Positions 1 through 5,957 are shown, counted from the first letter of the stretch. The stretch: 6,809 nucleotides of DNA from Clostridiales bacterium (GCA_031290295.1 JAITNT010000079.1:1-6809); one strand, 5' to 3'. Numbers and translations are program-made. The notes: generated by a model not told the origin, from the letters alone.

Positions 1-549
1 ATAAAACTTGAAAAGACGCTATGGGACGCGGCTTGTAAGTTAATCGGCGCGGTGATGCCGAATAACTATATGAACCTTTGTCTCGGGCTTATCTTTTTGA
101 AGTACGTTTCCGATAGATATGAAAATAAGCACGCAGAACTTGCGGCGGAGGGCGATGGGTTCGAGGAATTCAGGGACTCATACGCCGCCGAGAATATTTT
201 CTGGATGCCCGAAAAGTCGCGGTGGAGTTACATATCGACGCGTTCTAAGACCGAGGAAATCGGCAAGATTTTAGACGAGGCTCTCTTAGAAATCGAAAAG
301 GACAACCCCGAATTAAAAGGGATATTGCCAAAGGTCTATTCACGCGGCGACGTAGACAAACGACGCTTAGGCGAGCTTGTGAACCTATTCACAAACCAAC
401 TTTCCACCGAGAACATGAAAGGTGACTTTTTCGGAAAGTGCTACGAGTTTTTCCTCGGCGAGTTTTCAAAGAAGTTCGGGCAGAAAGGCGGCGAGTTCTA
501 CACGCCGCGTTCGGTCGTCGACCTTATCGTCAATATGATAGCCGTATGA
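1..549 (+). pseudogene. hsdM: Truncated type I restriction-modification methyltransferase subunit (HsdM), 5' part only
   Basis: In HsdR-HsdM-HsdS complexes HsdM transfers a methyl group from SAM to adenine N6. The frame is open from the first base and reads KLEKTLWDAACKLIGAV..., so the real start lies only a few codons left of the window. The 182 residues seen cover the HsdM N-terminal helical domain (LGLIFLKYVSDRYE, then ENMKGDFFGKCYEFFLGEF) and the entry to the N6-MTase domain (GGEFYTPRSVVDLIVNMIA). A TGA follows at 547-549. HsdM proteins are usually about 500 residues, so the SAM-binding DPxxGSGG motif and the catalytic NPPF motif are missing, and no continuation is found in any frame downstream. 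The break coincides with the start of a structured repeat, which suggests a recombination deletion. No hsdS or hsdR is visible. The product cannot methylate; whether the fragment is expressed is unknown. Confidence 0.88.
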
Positions 550-692
550 CAAGGTGGGCAATGCAACCAAGACGGAGCGCTAGCTATAGCGCATTTTTGC
601 GGAGCAACCCCGTATTAAGCCCGACTGAATGCGCTTCGTGCGAGTTGAGCCGCCGCAGGCGGTGAACGGAGCGCGCATTCACGTTTGATCGG
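548..692 (+). repeat. Structured repeat, copy 1 (abutting broken hsdM)
   Basis: Non-coding copy of a repeat also found at about 5703-5889 and 5964-6120. It begins near GACAAGGTG, shared with copy 2. Positions 590-613 match 6024-6047 of copy 3 at 23 of 24 bases and include the small hairpin CGCATTTTTGCG. The 3' part folds into a two-step helix: CCGAC (621-625) with ATCGG (688-692), a one-sided 6-nt bulge CGTTTG (682-687), and TGAATGCG (626-633) with CGCATTCA (674-681). An inner CCGCC/GGCGG hairpin lies in the loop near 650-662. One outer pair (C625/A688) is mismatched, so this copy may be decaying. The 5' boundary is uncertain by several bases. The family is not recognised. Confidence 0.7.
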
Positions 693-697
693 TTTGC

Positions 698-726
698 TTG
701 CAAAATCAGCGGGAAAGGATTATAAT
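698..726 (+). promoter_or_regulatory. Sigma-A type promoter of the walJ-CPBP-CPBP-rlmH operon
   Basis: TTGCAA (698-703) is separated by exactly 17 bp from a perfect TATAAT (721-726). Transcription should start near 733, leaving a leader of about 35 nt before walJ. The -35 box lies six bases beyond the 3' end of structured repeat copy 1, and the CTTGC that forms it also follows the corresponding GGTCGG in copy 3. The repeat tail may therefore have supplied the -35 element. Confidence 0.8.
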
Positions 727-767
727 AATTTTATTAGCAATTTTTTTAAGGATATCGGTAAGTGTAA

Positions 768-1556
768 GTGGGCTTGTCTATTTGCGCGCTAGGGAGCGGC
801 AGTAAAGGGAATTCGGCTTTGATAGAGGGTGAGCGAACCAAGATTTTGGTGGACGCGGGGCTTTCCGCACGCACGCTAAAGGAACGGTTAGAATACGCCT
901 ATGTCAGCCCCGGAGAAATAGAGGGGATTGTTATTACTCACGCGCATATCGACCATACGGGCGGCTTGCCGGTGTGGGTCAAGAGGTACAAAACGCCCGT
1001 TTATGTGCATTATAAAACCGCGCCGGTTATATCGGAATTGCTCGGCGGGTATACTAATATTGTGGAAATAGACGATAACGATTTTTTTATCGGCGAGCTT
1101 ACGGTTTCGCCCGTTACCGTCAGTCACGACGTGCCCTGCATAGGCTGCTCGGTATACTCGGCGGGACGAAAAATTTCCGTGCTTACCGATCTCGGTATAT
1201 TGCCCGAACGGACGGCGCAAAATATTTCGGACAGCGATATCGTTTTGCTCGAGGCCAACCACGACGTGGACATGCTTCTGGCTAATCCGCGCTATCCCGC
1301 GCAGCTTAAGCGCCGCATTTTGTCTAACCGCGGGCATTTGTCCAACGCGGATTGCGCCGAGGCCGCCGTGCGGTGCGCGCGCGGAGGCGTAAGACAGCTG
1401 ATACTGGGGCATCTTTCCGAGCAGAATAACGCGCCCTCGCTTGCGTACGAATCGGTAGCAAGACGGTTAGAGGAAGAGGGGTTCGCGCCCGGAAGAGAGG
1501 TTTTTGTGGCGGTAGCCGTGCAAAGCGTCCCTACGGGCATATTCAGGATATCATAA
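768..1556 (+). CDS. walJ: WalJ/YycJ-type metallo-beta-lactamase-fold hydrolase
   Basis: Metallo-beta-lactamase-fold protein of the YycJ/WalJ family. In Bacillus and relatives it is encoded with the WalRK cell-wall two-component system and is linked to cell-wall and cell-division or DNA-replication coordination; it is predicted to be a cytoplasmic metal-dependent nuclease or phosphodiesterase. The 262-residue product has the family length. It shows the N-terminal LGSGSKGNS motif, the metal-binding HAHIDH (58-63), SHD with H120, TDLG with D141, LEANHD (161-166), GHLSN with H190, and GHLSEQNN with H215. The start is GTG at 768 because an in-frame TAA lies immediately upstream (765-767). The nearest Shine-Dalgarno-like AAGG (748-751) is unusually distant, so translation may be modest or use a weaker site. 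It is the first gene of the operon, with CPBP protease 1 starting 11 nt after its stop. walR, walK, walH and walI are not in the window. Confidence 0.93.
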   Translation: MGLSICALGSGSKGNSALIEGERTKILVDAGLSARTLKERLEYAYVSPGEIEGIVITHAHIDHTGGLPVWVKRYKTPVYVHYKTAPVISELLGGYTNIVEIDDNDFFIGELTVSPVTVSHDVPCIGCSVYSAGRKISVLTDLGILPERTAQNISDSDIVLLEANHDVDMLLANPRYPAQLKRRILSNRGHLSNADCAEAAVRCARGGVRQLILGHLSEQNNAPSLAYESVARRLEEEGFAPGREVFVAVAVQSVPTGIFRIS

Positions 1557-1567
1557 AAAGGGGAAGC

Positions 1568-2788
1568 ATGAGTAATCGGTTGCTTGGGGAAAAAAGAAAA
1601 TTTATTCGGTCGTTCGACGGCGCGCTCGCGTTGCTGTTAGGGCTAGGCGTAGTAATAGTGCTGTCCCTTATTTTGGCGGTACCGGCTTTATTTGTTCCTA
1701 AAGACAGCGTCTGGTACGTGATTATAAACACCGCGCCGCTGCAATTCGGACTAATCGGGCTTTACCTCGTATTTATGCGGAAGGCAAAAATCGATTATTT
1801 CGCCTCCGTCGGTCTTAAAAAGCCGCCGACGTTAGCCGGGCTTCTTATACCGCCCGTCGTGTTTGTTTGCATTTTTGCCACGCTTCTCGCATGTACGGCG
1901 TACGCCGATCTTCTTTCCTTGACGGGCTACGTTACGCCCGGCACCGCCGACGGTACAGCCGTGCTGGATAACCTTACCGCGAACAACGCGGGCGAGGTCG
2001 TGCTTTATACCGTCGGGATAGCTCTGCTGCCCGCGTTCGGCGAGGAATTGCTGTTCCGCGGACTTTTATTGAACGGCACGAAAAAAATCGGTACGGTTTT
2101 TGCGGTTCTGCTTAACGGCGCGTTGTTCGCGCTGTACCATATGAATCCCGACCAGCTGATACATCAGTTCGTGCTGGGCGTGGTTCTCGCGTATTTCGTG
2201 CTGCGGACGGGCTCGCTTTGGGTCGGCATAATCGGGCATTTTTCAAATAACGCTATCGCCCTTATCTTTGAGTTTACGCGCTTCGACTTCGAGCTGGCTA
2301 TACCCGACCGGGCGGTATATGCGCTTGCCGTTCCGGTCGTCCTGTTGTTTTTGGCGGGCGTAACGCTGCTTGCCGACGCCGTAACCGGCAATATCCGGAA
2401 TAATCTTTTTGTGCGGCTGTTCCGCGGGCAAAAGCGCGGCGGCGCGGCCGCCGCCCGGGCGGATACCGGAGGGGCGGCGTTCGTCGGACGCGACGCGAAC
2501 GACCTGCGTTACCGCGCGGAATACGATGCGGCCGTCGGCGAGCTTTACGCCAAAAAAACATGGGTGCCGCTGCCGCCGCACAACACCGCCGACCCCGTTT
2601 CCGTAACGGAAGCGCGCGAAGCGGCGGATGCGGAGTATAATCACAGAGTCGCGGCGCAGATCAGGAGCAAAAGAACGCTCGCAATCGTCATACTGGCGGT
2701 TACCGCGGGCGCGTACGCCCTTATGTGGCTGATCGCCTTTGTTATGGGCGTGATGGAAGGCGCGGGAATAACCGTTCCGGGACTTTAG
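1568..2788 (+). CDS. CPBP-family intramembrane metalloprotease 1 with C-terminal extension
   Basis: Polytopic membrane protein of the CPBP (CAAX protease / bacteriocin-processing, Abi) family. These putative glutamate intramembrane proteases include eukaryotic Rce1, which cleaves prenylated CAAX proteins; bacterial members have been linked to peptide processing and bacteriocin self-immunity. All three family motifs are intact: EELLFRG (E159, E160, R164), LYHMNP with H191, and GHFSNN with H224 and N227/N228. Several hydrophobic segments fill residues 20-270. After the core comes an unusual tail: a charged, Ala/Gly/Arg-rich, probably cytosolic stretch (about 285-367), then one last membrane helix (about 371-395). 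The total of 406 residues is longer than most family members. ATG at 1568 follows AAGGGGAA at good spacing. The gene lies 11 nt after walJ and 11 nt before a second CPBP gene. The substrate cannot be inferred. Confidence 0.88.
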   Translation: MSNRLLGEKRKFIRSFDGALALLLGLGVVIVLSLILAVPALFVPKDSVWYVIINTAPLQFGLIGLYLVFMRKAKIDYFASVGLKKPPTLAGLLIPPVVFVCIFATLLACTAYADLLSLTGYVTPGTADGTAVLDNLTANNAGEVVLYTVGIALLPAFGEELLFRGLLLNGTKKIGTVFAVLLNGALFALYHMNPDQLIHQFVLGVVLAYFVLRTGSLWVGIIGHFSNNAIALIFEFTRFDFELAIPDRAVYALAVPVVLLFLAGVTLLADAVTGNIRNNLFVRLFRGQKRGGAAAARADTGGAAFVGRDANDLRYRAEYDAAVGELYAKKTWVPLPPHNTADPVSVTEAREAADAEYNHRVAAQIRSKRTLAIVILAVTAGAYALMWLIAFVMGVMEGAGITVPGL

Positions 2789-2799
2789 GAGGAAAATTA

Positions 2800-3867
2800 A
2801 TGAGTGAAACGGAAATGACTAAGACGCGGAAGCCGCCGTCTAACCGTAAGCGTTATCTTATCGCGAGCGGACTGGTGCTGTTCTCCGTATTGTATCTTGC
2901 TTTAATGCGTATGTTGAGCGCGTTCGGCTTGTTTCAGAGCATGAGCGAGGTCGGCGCGGAGCTTTTTTCCGCGCTCGCTATGCAGCTTTTGGGGTTCGCT
3001 ATAATACCGATTTTGGTAATCGGGCTTACCGAACGGCTGCGGCCGCGCGCGCTTGCCCGCGAGCTGGGATTCCGCAAGGTGTCGTGGCTGACCGTGCTTA
3101 TCAGCGTGCTAATCGGCGTGTCGGGCTTCGGCGTCACAATATTTATTTCATACATGAACACGCTCTGGTTGCTCGGCGTCGGCTTTATGATGCCGCGCAG
3201 CTTGCCGGGCGACCCCGTAACAACGTTAGGAATATTTCTGCTGTCGGTATTCACGACGGCGATAACGCCGGGGTTTTGCGAGGAGGTCGCCGACCGCGCG
3301 ATTACGGGACGTATGCTTGCGCACGATTCTAAGCCGCGCGGCGATTTCATGAAAATCCTGCTTATCGCGTTATTTTTCGGCTTGTTTCACGGCAACGTTA
3401 TGCAAACGGTGTACACCTTTTTTGCGGGCTTTACGATGGGACTGCTGTTCGTCAAAACAAAGAGCATTTTTCCGTCCATGATTGTGCATTTCGTCAATAA
3501 TTTCATGAGCGTGTACCTTGACTACGCAAGCTCCGCCGGTCTGCCGTTCGGGGACACCTTCGCCTTTATTCAAAACTCCTTTCTTACGGGTGAAATAATT
3601 TTTGTGTTGCTTGCGCTGCTGGTCGCCGCCGCCGTCGAGACGCTTTGCCTGATTTTTATTTGGCGGCGGTATTCCGCAAAAAATCTCAAAACCCGTCTTA
3701 AAACGGACAAGACCGAATATAATCCCTACACCGGTCGCGCGGAGTTTGTCCGCCTGCCCGTCAAGGACGAGGATAAAATACGTCCGCAGGACAGAATATT
3801 CTTTATATGCGCCCTGATTCTCGGCACGCTTGTGACCTTCGGAACCTTGCTTTCGGGAATGCTGTAA
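2800..3867 (+). CDS. CPBP-family intramembrane metalloprotease 2, divergent motif 1
   Basis: Second CPBP-family membrane protein, 355 residues. The start at 2800 is set by AGGAGG (2787-2792), which overlaps the stop of the previous gene and lies 7 nt upstream; in-frame codons further upstream lie inside CPBP 1. The N-terminus is basic and cytosolic (residues 1-19), followed by many hydrophobic segments. Motif 1 reads FCEEVADRAITG (E161, E162, R166). It keeps the EExxxR residues but has Ala-Asp where most members have an aromatic before Arg. Motif 2 is GLFHGN (H197) and motif 3 is VHFVNN (H230, N233/N234). A charged segment (about 293-330, with DKTEYNPYTGRAEF) precedes a last membrane helix (about 332-352), the same tail layout as in CPBP 1. 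The pair probably arose by an old duplication and may act on different substrates or together. It ends 1 nt before rlmH. Confidence 0.87.
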   Translation: MSETEMTKTRKPPSNRKRYLIASGLVLFSVLYLALMRMLSAFGLFQSMSEVGAELFSALAMQLLGFAIIPILVIGLTERLRPRALARELGFRKVSWLTVLISVLIGVSGFGVTIFISYMNTLWLLGVGFMMPRSLPGDPVTTLGIFLLSVFTTAITPGFCEEVADRAITGRMLAHDSKPRGDFMKILLIALFFGLFHGNVMQTVYTFFAGFTMGLLFVKTKSIFPSMIVHFVNNFMSVYLDYASSAGLPFGDTFAFIQNSFLTGEIIFVLLALLVAAAVETLCLIFIWRRYSAKNLKTRLKTDKTEYNPYTGRAEFVRLPVKDEDKIRPQDRIFFICALILGTLVTFGTLLSGML

Positions 3868-3868
3868 T

Positions 3869-4339
3869 ATGAAATTCCGGATTATAACCGTCGGCAAGCT
3901 CAAGGAAAAATACCTCGCCGAGGCGTGCGCCGAATACGTCAAGCGTCTTTCGCCTTACGCCGCCGTCGAGGTTATCGAAATCCCCGAGTCCGAATACGGG
4001 CGGGAAGCGGCGGGCGACGTGTCGCGCGCCGTCGCGCAGGAGAGCGCGGAAATCCTCAAAAGGATAACCGCGGGCGCAACGGTAGTGTTAGACTGCGACG
4101 GCGAGAACCCCTCGAGTCCCGAGCTGTCCGCCAAGCTGAATTTCTTTATGCAGACGTCCGCGGTAATCAGCTTCGTTATCGGCGGCTCGCACGGGCTTAC
4201 GGACGGACTGAAGACGCGCGCCGACTACCGCTTGAGCTTCGGCAAAATGACCTATCCGCATCAGCTTATGCGCGTAATGCTGTTAGAACAGCTTTACCGC
4301 GCTTGCATGATTAACGCGAACCGCGCTTATCACAAGTAG
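3869..4339 (+). CDS. rlmH: 23S rRNA (pseudouridine-1915-N3) methyltransferase RlmH
   Basis: SPOUT-class (trefoil-knot) methyltransferase that uses SAM to methylate N3 of pseudouridine 1915 in helix 69 of 23S rRNA, acting on assembled 70S ribosomes as a homodimer. The 156-residue length matches E. coli RlmH (155). Characteristic blocks are the N-terminal MKFRIITVGKLKEKYL, the SAM-binding knot FVIGGSHGL (102-110), LSFGKMTYPHQLMR (122-135) and the C-terminal NRAYHK. ATG at 3869 lies one base after the TAA of CPBP 2 and has only a weak purine-rich ribosome site, so translation is probably coupled to the upstream gene. The order walJ, protease gene(s), rlmH echoes Bacillus, where an HtrA-type protease occupies the middle position. 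It is the last gene of the operon. No intrinsic terminator is seen after it; purine-rich repeat sequence begins at once. Confidence 0.97.
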   Translation: MKFRIITVGKLKEKYLAEACAEYVKRLSPYAAVEVIEIPESEYGREAAGDVSRAVAQESAEILKRITAGATVVLDCDGENPSSPELSAKLNFFMQTSAVISFVIGGSHGLTDGLKTRADYRLSFGKMTYPHQLMRVMLLEQLYRACMINANRAYHK

Positions 4340-4520
4340 CCGCGGGGGAGGGGAGAAAAAGGGCGAGAGAACGATTGATAAGCGGCGAAAAGGGGGAAAG
4401 AGGGCAAGTTAAACCCGGATTGCCGCGTCGCTAACGCTCCTCGCTAAGGACGAGGATAGAGTGAATTGTATTGTGTGCGTGTAACGCGGGCGACGTTTCG
4501 ACTGCGCGCTAGCATTGACA
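4340..4520. repeat. Left direct repeat flanking the M14 peptidase gene
   Basis: Gene-free repeat sequence after rlmH that aligns collinearly (offset 1153-1154) with 5494-5673 after the peptidase gene. It contains a stretch of about 70 nt that is nearly all purine on this strand (about 4344-4409), a shared AAGCGGCGAA-like segment, a REP-like palindrome (4417-4452), and a box starting GTTTCGACTG at 4495-4520 that is identical over 26 bp to 5910-5935. The middle part (about 4453-4494) is not similar to the right copy but is about the same length. It holds a TTGTATTGTGT stretch resembling the -10 region of the promoter-like boxes at 5691 and 5952. Confidence 0.7.
4417..4452. repeat. REP-like palindromic repeat, copy 1
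   Basis: Starts GGATTGCCGCGTCGCT and continues ACGCTCCTCGC. It matches copy 2 at 5571-5605, but its right end has diverged (CTAAGGAC in place of CAATGACA), weakening the ATTGC/GCAAT stem. Dispersed repeats of this general wording (GGATTGCCACGTCGCT...CTCCTCGCAATGACA) occur in many unrelated bacterial genomes; that is recollection, not a search result. Confidence 0.65.
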
Positions 4521-4533
4521 CGGATAGGTTTTA

Positions 4534-4563
4534 TTCACTCCGAAGCTGCCCGCCGCATATATT
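4534..4563 (+). promoter_or_regulatory. Possible promoter for the M14 peptidase gene
   Basis: TTCACT (4534-4539), an 18-bp spacer and TATATT (4558-4563) would start transcription near 4570. Both boxes are imperfect. The better -35 match, TTGACA at 4515-4520, belongs to the repeat and has no matching -10 at 16-18 bp. Confidence 0.3.
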
Positions 4564-4596
4564 ACCTCGGCGGTATCGCCGTAATTTCGCGGAGGT
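4564..4596 (+). promoter_or_regulatory. Leader hairpin able to mask the M14 ribosome binding site
   Basis: ACCTC (4564-4568) is fully complementary to GAGGT (4592-4596), which is the core of the Shine-Dalgarno site GGAGGT (4591-4596) eight bases before the GTG start. A small GGCG/CGCC hairpin (4569-4572 with 4577-4580) lies between them. An alternative fold, CGGCG-GTAT-CGCCG (4568-4581), would leave the site free. If transcribed, this leader could limit translation. The helix is only 5 bp, so chance is possible. Confidence 0.3.
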
Positions 4597-4603
4597 GTAT
4601 TTT

Positions 4604-5491
4604 GTGTATACGTACAATGATTTGCTTGCCGATATCGGGGGGTTGAGGCGGCTCGGCGGGAGGATTAGCTATATCGGGTGGACGGCGGCGGGCAGAATGA
4701 TACCGTGCGTACACATCGGGTCGGCGCAAGGCGCGCAAATAATTATACAGAGCGCCATTCATGCCCGCGAGCATATAACGGCTAAGCTCGCCGTAGAGCA
4801 AGCCTACTACTGTTTGCGGCGCATAAGCCTTAAGCCGGCGGGCGGCATATATTTTATACCCATGGTCAACGCGGACGGCGTAAGCCTCGCGCAATTCGGA
4901 TTGGACGCCGTGAGGAGCGGAGCGCGGAGAAGCTTTCTTTTGCAGGTTAACGGCGCGGAGGGAACCGACTTTACGTTGTGGAAGGCGAACCTCAACGCGG
5001 TAGATTTGAATGTAAACTTTCCCGCCGACTGGGGTACGGGCGCGCAAAACGTCCGCGAGCCCGCGCCCGCAAGCTACATAGGTCCCGCCCCGGCAAGCGA
5101 ACCGGAAACGCGCGCGCTTATGGCGTTCACGCGTAAGGTTAAGCCGGCGTTGACGCTAAGCTATCATTGCAAGGGCGAGGAAATATACTGGGATTTCGGG
5201 CAGAGCGGCGCCGTTCGCCAAAGAGACCGCGAAACGGGGCAAATACTCGCCGACTTAACGGGGTACCGCCTTATCGACGGCGCGCTCGGCAGCGCCGGCG
5301 GCTATAAGGACTGGTGCATTCAGACGCCGGGAATCCCCGCGTATACCGCGGAGATAATAAGCGCGGACGCGCCCTATCCGGTGAGTTACGGTTTGTTGCC
5401 CGCGGAGTTTGTCAAAAACAAGGACGTTCCGTTTGAAATGCTGGCGGCGGTCGGTCGGGCGGGCGAAAGCGGATCCGGGGCTTTGGGTTAG
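4604..5491 (+). CDS. M14-family zinc peptidase (gamma-D-glutamyl-diamino-acid peptidase-like)
   Basis: Zinc peptidase of the M14 carboxypeptidase family, 295 residues. Metal ligands are seen in HARE (H53, E56) and SYHCKGE (H188), and the catalytic Glu in YTAEI (E250). NADGV (89-93), DLNVNFP (134-140) and SAGGYKDW (230-237) match bacterial M14 enzymes that cleave the gamma-D-Glu-diaminopimelate bond of peptidoglycan peptides. The position that is Arg in the NR pair of carboxypeptidase A is Val137 here, which fits a peptidase not reading a free C-terminus. GTG at 4604 is chosen because GGAGG (4591-4595) lies 8 nt upstream; the frame stays open further upstream, but that part is repeat and leader sequence. 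No signal peptide, membrane segment or LysM domain is seen, so the enzyme is probably cytosolic, perhaps recycling muropeptides. The gene sits alone between two collinear direct repeats, which suggests separate acquisition or movement. The exact substrate is not known. Confidence 0.85.
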   Translation: MYTYNDLLADIGGLRRLGGRISYIGWTAAGRMIPCVHIGSAQGAQIIIQSAIHAREHITAKLAVEQAYYCLRRISLKPAGGIYFIPMVNADGVSLAQFGLDAVRSGARRSFLLQVNGAEGTDFTLWKANLNAVDLNVNFPADWGTGAQNVREPAPASYIGPAPASEPETRALMAFTRKVKPALTLSYHCKGEEIYWDFGQSGAVRQRDRETGQILADLTGYRLIDGALGSAGGYKDWCIQTPGIPAYTAEIISADAPYPVSYGLLPAEFVKNKDVPFEMLAAVGRAGESGSGALG

Positions 5492-5493
5492 CA

Positions 5494-5673
5494 AGGGGGA
5501 AGAGGGAAATTAAAGAGGACAAGAGAATGATTAGCGAGCGGCGAAGAGGGGAAGCGGATAGAGTTAAACTGGATTGCCACGTCGCTGGCGCTCCTCGCAA
5601 TGACAAAAAAGGGCAAGTTAGAATGTCTTAGCAAGCAGCGAAGAGATGTTTCGAATGCGCGATAGCATTGACA
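5494..5673. repeat. Right direct repeat flanking the M14 peptidase gene
   Basis: Collinear partner of 4340-4520. It has a purine-rich stretch (about 5494-5560) with GAGAATGATT and GCGGCGAAGAGGGG, the sequence GAGTTAAACTGGATTGCC, the REP-like palindrome (5571-5605), and a box at 5648-5673 that differs from 4495-4520 at two positions. Its last 45 bp (5629-5673) recur at 5891-5935 with three mismatches. Confidence 0.7.
5571..5605. repeat. REP-like palindromic repeat, copy 2
   Basis: Imperfect palindrome from GGATTGCCACGTCGCT to CTCCTCGCAATGACA. ATTGC (5573-5577) pairs with GCAAT near the right end, and GCGC-type pairs lie inside. This is the better preserved copy. It is followed by A residues rather than a T-run, so it is not an intrinsic terminator on this strand. 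Confidence 0.7.
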
Positions 5674-5696
5674 TGGGCTTGTTTGGTTTGTATTGT
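5668..5696 (+). promoter_or_regulatory. Promoter-like box ahead of structured repeat copy 2
   Basis: A perfect TTGACA (5668-5673), a 17-bp spacer and TATTGT (5691-5696) would start transcription at about 5703, just where the structured repeat begins. The same arrangement precedes copy 3. TTGACA is also the end of the 45-bp direct repeat, so it may be conserved for another reason. Confidence 0.45.
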
Positions 5697-5702
5697 GTAC
5701 GA

Positions 5703-5889
5703 GTAGACAAGGTGAACCGTACCGCTAGCGAGCGCCACGCGAAGCGCGCGAGCGGCTTTTACCCGTACTAAACAAGTACGCGGTAATAACCCGGATAAGA
5801 CTATGCCGTTGAAGTCCGCCCGAATGCGATTAAGCGAGTCGAAGCCGCCGCTAAGGCGGCGGAGCTAGCGCGCATTCGCGTATGGGCGG
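5703..5889 (+). repeat. Structured repeat, copy 2 (candidate small RNA)
   Basis: Non-coding, strongly foldable copy. From the 5' end: GACAAGGTGAACCGTAC, shared in part with copies 1 and 3; a CCGCT/AGCGG helix (5722-5726 with 5751-5755); a stem-loop with CGTACT (5764-5769) and AGTACG (5775-5780) around loop AAACA, extended by ACC/GGT; CCGTTGAAGTCCG, shared with copy 3; then the two-step 3' helix. That helix pairs CCGCC (5816-5820) with GGCGG (5885-5889), leaves CGTATG (5879-5884) as a one-sided bulge, and pairs CGAATGCG (5821-5828) with CGCATTCG (5871-5878). Inside is a 7-bp CCGCCGC/GCGGCGG hairpin with a TAAG loop. No open reading frame fits. The RNA or DNA role is unknown. Confidence 0.7.
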
Positions 5890-5890
5890 C

Positions 5891-5935
5891 TAGCAAGCGG
5901 CGAAGAGATGTTTCGACTGCGCGCTAGCATTGACA
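5891..5935 (+). repeat. 45-bp direct repeat ahead of structured copy 3
   Basis: Matches 5629-5673 at 42 of 45 positions with a period of 262 bp. It starts TAGCAAGCGGCGAAGAG directly after the 3' end of structured copy 2 and ends TTGACA. Its last 26 bp are identical to 4495-4520. The pair shows that the block of direct repeat plus structured element has been duplicated in tandem. Confidence 0.75.
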
Positions 5936-5957
5936 TTGATGGGGTGAAATGTATTGT
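5930..5957 (+). promoter_or_regulatory. Promoter-like box ahead of structured repeat copy 3
   Basis: TTGACA (5930-5935), a 16-bp spacer and TATTGT (5952-5957). The spacer sequence differs from that before copy 2 while both hexamers are kept, as expected if they are under selection. Confidence 0.42.

Noticed and set aside
541..590. Simple frameshift in hsdM (a two-base loss would read IAPYDKVGNATKTER)
   Set aside because: The PYDKV continuation is tempting, but the following residues do not resemble the DPxxGSGG region and the sequence matches the structured repeat instead.
438..665. Small + strand frame crossing the hsdM end and the repeat
   Set aside because: Out of frame with HsdM, Arg-rich shadow translation with no ribosome site or family resemblance.
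888..1412. Antisense open frame within walJ, and similar minus-strand frames in the CPBP, rlmH, M14 and tadA genes
   Set aside because: They lie opposite clear protein families, have no recognisable domains or ribosome sites, and reflect codon bias of the sense genes.
2725..2799. Earlier start for the second CPBP gene, overlapping the first
   Set aside because: ATG 2800 has a perfect AGGAGG 7 nt upstream; the earlier start has none and lies within CPBP 1 coding sequence.
4515..4520. TTGACA as the -35 box of the M14 gene
   Set aside because: No acceptable -10 lies 16-18 bp downstream; the hexamer is the end of a repeated box.
4466..4603. Upstream extension of the M14 peptidase frame (341-residue version)
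   Set aside because: The extra residues are encoded by repeat and leader sequence, look unlike the family, and the GTG at 4604 has a well-placed GGAGG site.
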